A DNA stretch of 25,785 nt from Clostridia bacterium (GTDB lineage Bacteria; Bacillota_A; Clostridia; Oscillospirales; CAG-272), in the NCBI GenBank assembly GCA_017626655.1, contig JAGAIH010000505.1, positions 1 through 25,785 on the forward strand. Direction: 5' to 3'. The notes under the pieces are model-generated. The model saw nothing but the letters and a program-made list of their open reading frames with translations. It was not told the origin of the DNA and did no database searches. Position numbers and translations under genes: made by a program. Below, one piece after another: positions 23,005 through 25,785 of this stretch. How positions within the stretch are numbered: position 1 is the stretch's first letter; every line of letters begins with the position of its first letter.

Positions 23005-25569
23005 TCAGTATTCCAGGAAACGGACGGGCCCCAGAAGTCCCGAGGGCGTGATGGGCATACAGTGGGAGAAGGGGTCTCTGACCTTGCCGACGAGCGTGTT
23101 GGCTACTTCGACAGTAATGGTGTTCTCCCCCTTTTTCAAAAGATAGGAAATGGGGCAGGAGTAGGGGGCGGTGATGCGGATGCCTGCCTCGGTGCCGTTC
23201 ACAAAGAATTTGGCGGTCTGTCCCACGCGTCCGAGATCCAGCGCGGCCCTTGCGGGAACCTCATCCAGGTGTAGGGTGAAGGTATAGCGCATGAGGCCCG
23301 AGAAGGAGGGCTTTTCGTTAGCGGAGGTGATGTTCACCAGCTTAACGGTGGTCTTGTAGGGATAGAAGGCGGTCAGATCCTCGGAGTCGGCCAGCTCGAT
23401 GGTATAGGTGGGATGAAGCTCTTTGACCTTGACAGGATCGGACAGCAGGGGCATAGTGCAAAACATCTCGTCGGCAGCCGAGCCGAAGACCAGGATCTCG
23501 GACTGGCCCGGGAGCATTTCCACAGTAACCTTGCCATCTTCAGCGGCATCAGCGTACACGCCCTTTTCAATGAGACGGAGACGGATGAACTTACCACTCA
23601 CGGGGAGGGTGACCGTAGCCTTGACGGTGTTTATGCTGTCTTCGTTGAAGAACATGATGACGTCGGAGTCGTCACGTTTCACATGATAGTGGCGCAGGAG
23701 CGGGCAGTTCCCTTCTACGGTAAGATCGGCTAGGCCCAGCTCGCGGATGCGGGTGGGAAGATCGGCAACCGAGACCACCTCGCCGTTCATCCCCTCGGGG
23801 CGGGCGTCACAGAGGAGGACGGGGATGCCAGCGGAGATAAGCTTGTCCACCACGGGGGACAGGGCGGGATTGAGCACCTTACCGTAGGGCACCACTAGGG
23901 CACCGAACCGCTCGCCATTGACCACCAGCTTGCCGTTCTTGGCGGTAGCGGTCTCCAGTGCCTCCTGGCAGATGATATCGTAGCAGAGATGCTGGTCCAA
24001 AAGGGCCTTGGCGGGGACCTGGGTGAACATATAGTCGCCCTTTTGGTTCATCCACTCGCCCTCGGCGTGGTAGAGAATGGCGCAGGAAGTGATATGCTCA
24101 CCGCCGTAGAGGAGGTGGGAGACCTTGTTGGTGTAGTGCATGAGGTGGGTGAATCCATCAAACTGGGGATCGTGGCCTTCAGCGCCGAAGTGGGGCGGGC
24201 AGTCGGGATCGGGGTAGTCGGGAGAGAAGGCGTGAGGGACGAAGTGGTTGATGCCTCGGACCAGGAGGAAGTCGGTAATCCACTTCATCATGGTACAGCC
24301 CTCGGCCCAGCCGTAGGCGCCGAACTCCTCGCACATGGCGCGGCCTTTCATGTGAGGATACTGGTGAGCCAGGGAGGCACCCAGCTGTCCCAGAACGTAG
24401 TGGTAGAAGGCGGGGTCGCTGACGCCCGTGGAAAGGCTGGTGTTATGGATGTGATGGGCCATGCCCGGTATGACCTGGTGGAGGACGATGTCGATGCCCG
24501 CCATATCCTGCCCCTCCAGGGCTCGGAAGTAGTGTCCCGCACCCGTAGACATACGGGCGTGGCAGTTGAAGTCCTCGATGATGTGGCCGATATACATGAC
24601 CCCGTGATCGCGGCACCAGTCGCCCAGGAGGTAGCTGAAGTTATCGCGGTAGAGGCGGGTAACAGCGTTCATGTAGGCCAATCGGGTGATGGGGGCGTGG
24701 TCGCTCGGGAACCACAGCTCCCCCATGTAGCCAAGGGAGGACTCCCCCATTTCGGTGTCCATCATGGCGGTGACCCGCTCGTTGTAGGGGAGAGCCATGC
24801 CCACAGTGCCGAGGGGTCTTTCGTGACCGCTGGGATCAACGGGGTGGCGGGTGGCCATGCTGTTGCCGAAGGAGGGCTCGTCCGAGAAGAAGCCTACCAG
24901 GGTGTTGCCAAAATACTTGGCGTAATGCTCATAGTGAGGCTCGTAGACCGCCTCGATCTGGACCTTGCAGGACTCGGGGTTAGTCATGTCGATGTAGTTC
25001 CCTCTCGATCCACGGCGGGACTTGGTGTAGATGAAGACACGGTAGCAGCCCTCGGGGACGTCGAAGTAGGCGTAGCCCTCAGTGATGGTGGGAGTAAGGT
25101 CGATGGGAGCCCCCGTGGTGGCTTGACCTTTGTCGGTACGCTTGAAGGCATAGACCCCCAGGATCTCGTCATCGGGAAGAACCTTACTGACCAGGAAGGC
25201 GGTATCGGGCGCGGGGCCCAGGACGTCAATATGCTCCTCGATGATCTCCCACTGGCGAAGGTGGGGGTATTTCTTCTCGAGCATGCCGTTGGCGTAGCCC
25301 GTGGGGAAGCGCTTATCGTCCAGAATCCAGACCTTCATGTCCCGCTTCTCGCACTCGGCGAGGATGATGTCCATATCCGCCCACCAGTCGGGGCCGCAGA
25401 AATCGGGGTGGGGGCGGGACTCCACGCAGAGGGCGCGGCATCCGCTGTCGTAGATGCGCTGAACCTGGGCGGGGATGCGGTCGCGGTGGGTGCCGTGCTG
25501 CCAGTAGAAGGGGAGGAGATAGTTATCCTCACGGCCAAGGATGACGTCGGTAAGACGGGTATCTTTCAT
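23005..25569 (-). CDS. Large glycoside hydrolase, GH106-like (putative alpha-L-rhamnosidase)
   Basis: This 854-residue protein starts with a barrel-like N-terminal half that has CRALCVESRPHP, WILDDKRFPTGYANG (79-95) and GFFSDEPSFG (226-235). These patterns resemble GH106-type and related large hydrolases. EEFGAYGWAEG is another candidate catalytic region. The C-terminal part (about 740-850) looks like the GH2-type sugar-binding beta-sandwich (LDLGRVGQTAKFFVNGTEAG ... LLKKGENTITVEVAN). It is shorter than typical GH106 enzymes (about 1000 residues or more) and has no signal peptide, so it probably acts on imported oligosaccharides. Codon use is strongly biased to G/C endings. The start is set by AGGAGG (25576-25581), with a near-consensus promoter at 25597-25625. 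Hydrolase class is likely; the exact family and sugar are uncertain. Confidence 0.75.
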   Translation of the reverse strand: MKDTRLTDVILGREDNYLLPFYWQHGTHRDRIPAQVQRIYDSGCRALCVESRPHPDFCGPDWWADMDIILAECEKRDMKVWILDDKRFPTGYANGMLEKKYPHLRQWEIIEEHIDVLGPAPDTAFLVSKVLPDDEILGVYAFKRTDKGQATTGAPIDLTPTITEGYAYFDVPEGCYRVFIYTKSRRGSRGNYIDMTNPESCKVQIEAVYEPHYEHYAKYFGNTLVGFFSDEPSFGNSMATRHPVDPSGHERPLGTVGMALPYNERVTAMMDTEMGESSLGYMGELWFPSDHAPITRLAYMNAVTRLYRDNFSYLLGDWCRDHGVMYIGHIIEDFNCHARMSTGAGHYFRALEGQDMAGIDIVLHQVIPGMAHHIHNTSLSTGVSDPAFYHYVLGQLGASLAHQYPHMKGRAMCEEFGAYGWAEGCTMMKWITDFLLVRGINHFVPHAFSPDYPDPDCPPHFGAEGHDPQFDGFTHLMHYTNKVSHLLYGGEHITSCAILYHAEGEWMNQKGDYMFTQVPAKALLDQHLCYDIICQEALETATAKNGKLVVNGERFGALVVPYGKVLNPALSPVVDKLISAGIPVLLCDARPEGMNGEVVSVADLPTRIRELGLADLTVEGNCPLLRHYHVKRDDSDVIMFFNEDSINTVKATVTLPVSGKFIRLRLIEKGVYADAAEDGKVTVEMLPGQSEILVFGSAADEMFCTMPLLSDPVKVKELHPTYTIELADSEDLTAFYPYKTTVKLVNITSANEKPSFSGLMRYTFTLHLDEVPARAALDLGRVGQTAKFFVNGTEAGIRITAPYSCPISYLLKKGENTITVEVANTLVGKVRDPFSHCMPITPSGLLGPVRFLEY

Positions 25570-25596
25570 GGGGGGCCTCCTGATGGTGTTTTTTTC

Positions 25597-25625
25597 ATTA
25601 TACCATATTTGGGGAGGAATGTCAA
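25597..25625 (-). promoter_or_regulatory. Promoter of the GH106-like gene
   Basis: On the minus strand, consensus TTGACA (25625-25620), 17 bp, consensus TATAAT (25602-25597), with TGG before the -10. The leader is about 25 nt. No operator-like palindrome is visible beside it. Confidence 0.85.
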
Positions 25626-25670
25626 TTGATTTGTGAAATTGGGGTTTTCGGGCTGTTGGGTTTCCTCGTG

Positions 25671-25748
25671 AGCCTTCCCTTGTGAGGGAAGGGGGACCGC
25701 GAAGCGGTGGATGAGTAGCCGATAAATGGACATTTCCCGAAGGGAAAT
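25671..25748. repeat. Multi-hairpin intergenic repeat (REP/MITE-like)
   Basis: Three consecutive perfect hairpins: CCTTCCCT/AGGGAAGG (25673-25680 and 25685-25692), ACCGC-GAA-GCGGT (25696-25708) and ATTTCCC-GAA-GGGAAAT (25732-25748). The segment GCCTTCCCTTGTGAGGGAAG followed by GCGAAGCGGTGGATGAG matches a repeat type I recall as frequent between genes of gut Clostridia. It may continue past 25748 to the window end. No coding frame is seen in 25626-25785. Confidence 0.6.
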
Positions 25749-25785
25749 GATCTGCTTTCCTCCATATAAAAACCTTTCCTGATAG

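Noticed and set aside
23989..25629. A 546-codon plus-strand frame
   Set aside because: Antisense shadow of the GH106-like gene, caused by codon bias; it also runs through that gene's promoter, and has no domain-like sequence.

Overview
The window reads as a chromosomal segment of an uncultured, probably gut-associated Bacillota of class Clostridia. The basis is gene content and order (tig-clpP-clpX, lepB-rbgA-rnhB-yraN, DegV, DUF1540), strong AGGAGG-type ribosome binding sites, and sigma-A promoters with a strict 17 bp spacer. The genus cannot be fixed from sequence alone. I saw no tRNA, rRNA, CRISPR array, integrase or transposase gene.

Layout. (i) 1-1521, minus: a lipoprotein with an acidic Pro/Thr/Glu linker, cut by the window edge, and a single-pass membrane protein. 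(ii) 1697-11149, plus: a tightly packed colinear run of an ApgM-like enzyme, signal peptidase I, RbgA, RNase HII, YraN, an M19 dipeptidase and threonine synthase, followed by a very unusual 987-aa membrane protein (zinc ribbon, one TM helix, four InlB-type B repeats, Gly-rich tail). (iii) 11171-11350, minus: a DUF1540 Cys-rich protein with two hairpins upstream. (iv) 11496-15960, plus: a metallophosphoesterase, then trigger factor, ClpP and ClpX. (v) 16045-18787, minus: an apparent operon of an RluA-type pseudouridine synthase, a GH1 beta-glucosidase and an endonuclease/exonuclease/phosphatase-fold protein. (vi) 18965-21136: a small Cys-rich membrane protein (+), an XRE regulator fused to four TM helices (-) and a DegV protein (+). 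(vii) 21240-25569, minus: RtcB RNA ligase with a short leader ORF and, upstream of it, a large GH106-like glycoside hydrolase. A short gene-less group II intron-like element lies between these two. (viii) 25671-25785: a multi-hairpin repeat running towards the window end.

How it fits together. Much of the window is housekeeping: protein quality control (tig/clpP/clpX), ribosome assembly (RbgA), DNA/RNA maintenance (RNase HII, YraN, RtcB, RluA) and secretion (LepB). Carbohydrate use appears as GH1 and the GH106-like enzyme. The ApgM-like protein resembles the family proposed as an alternative homoserine kinase and shares a gene string with thrC, so it may supply threonine synthase with O-phosphohomoserine rather than act in glycolysis.

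Most notable: the ORF-less group II (IIC-like) intron relic directly behind a terminator (22646-22963), the 987-aa chimeric protein, the ApgM-like/thrC linkage, the rtcB leader ORF with a hairpin, and a repeated promoter architecture with an extended -10 (TGn) element.
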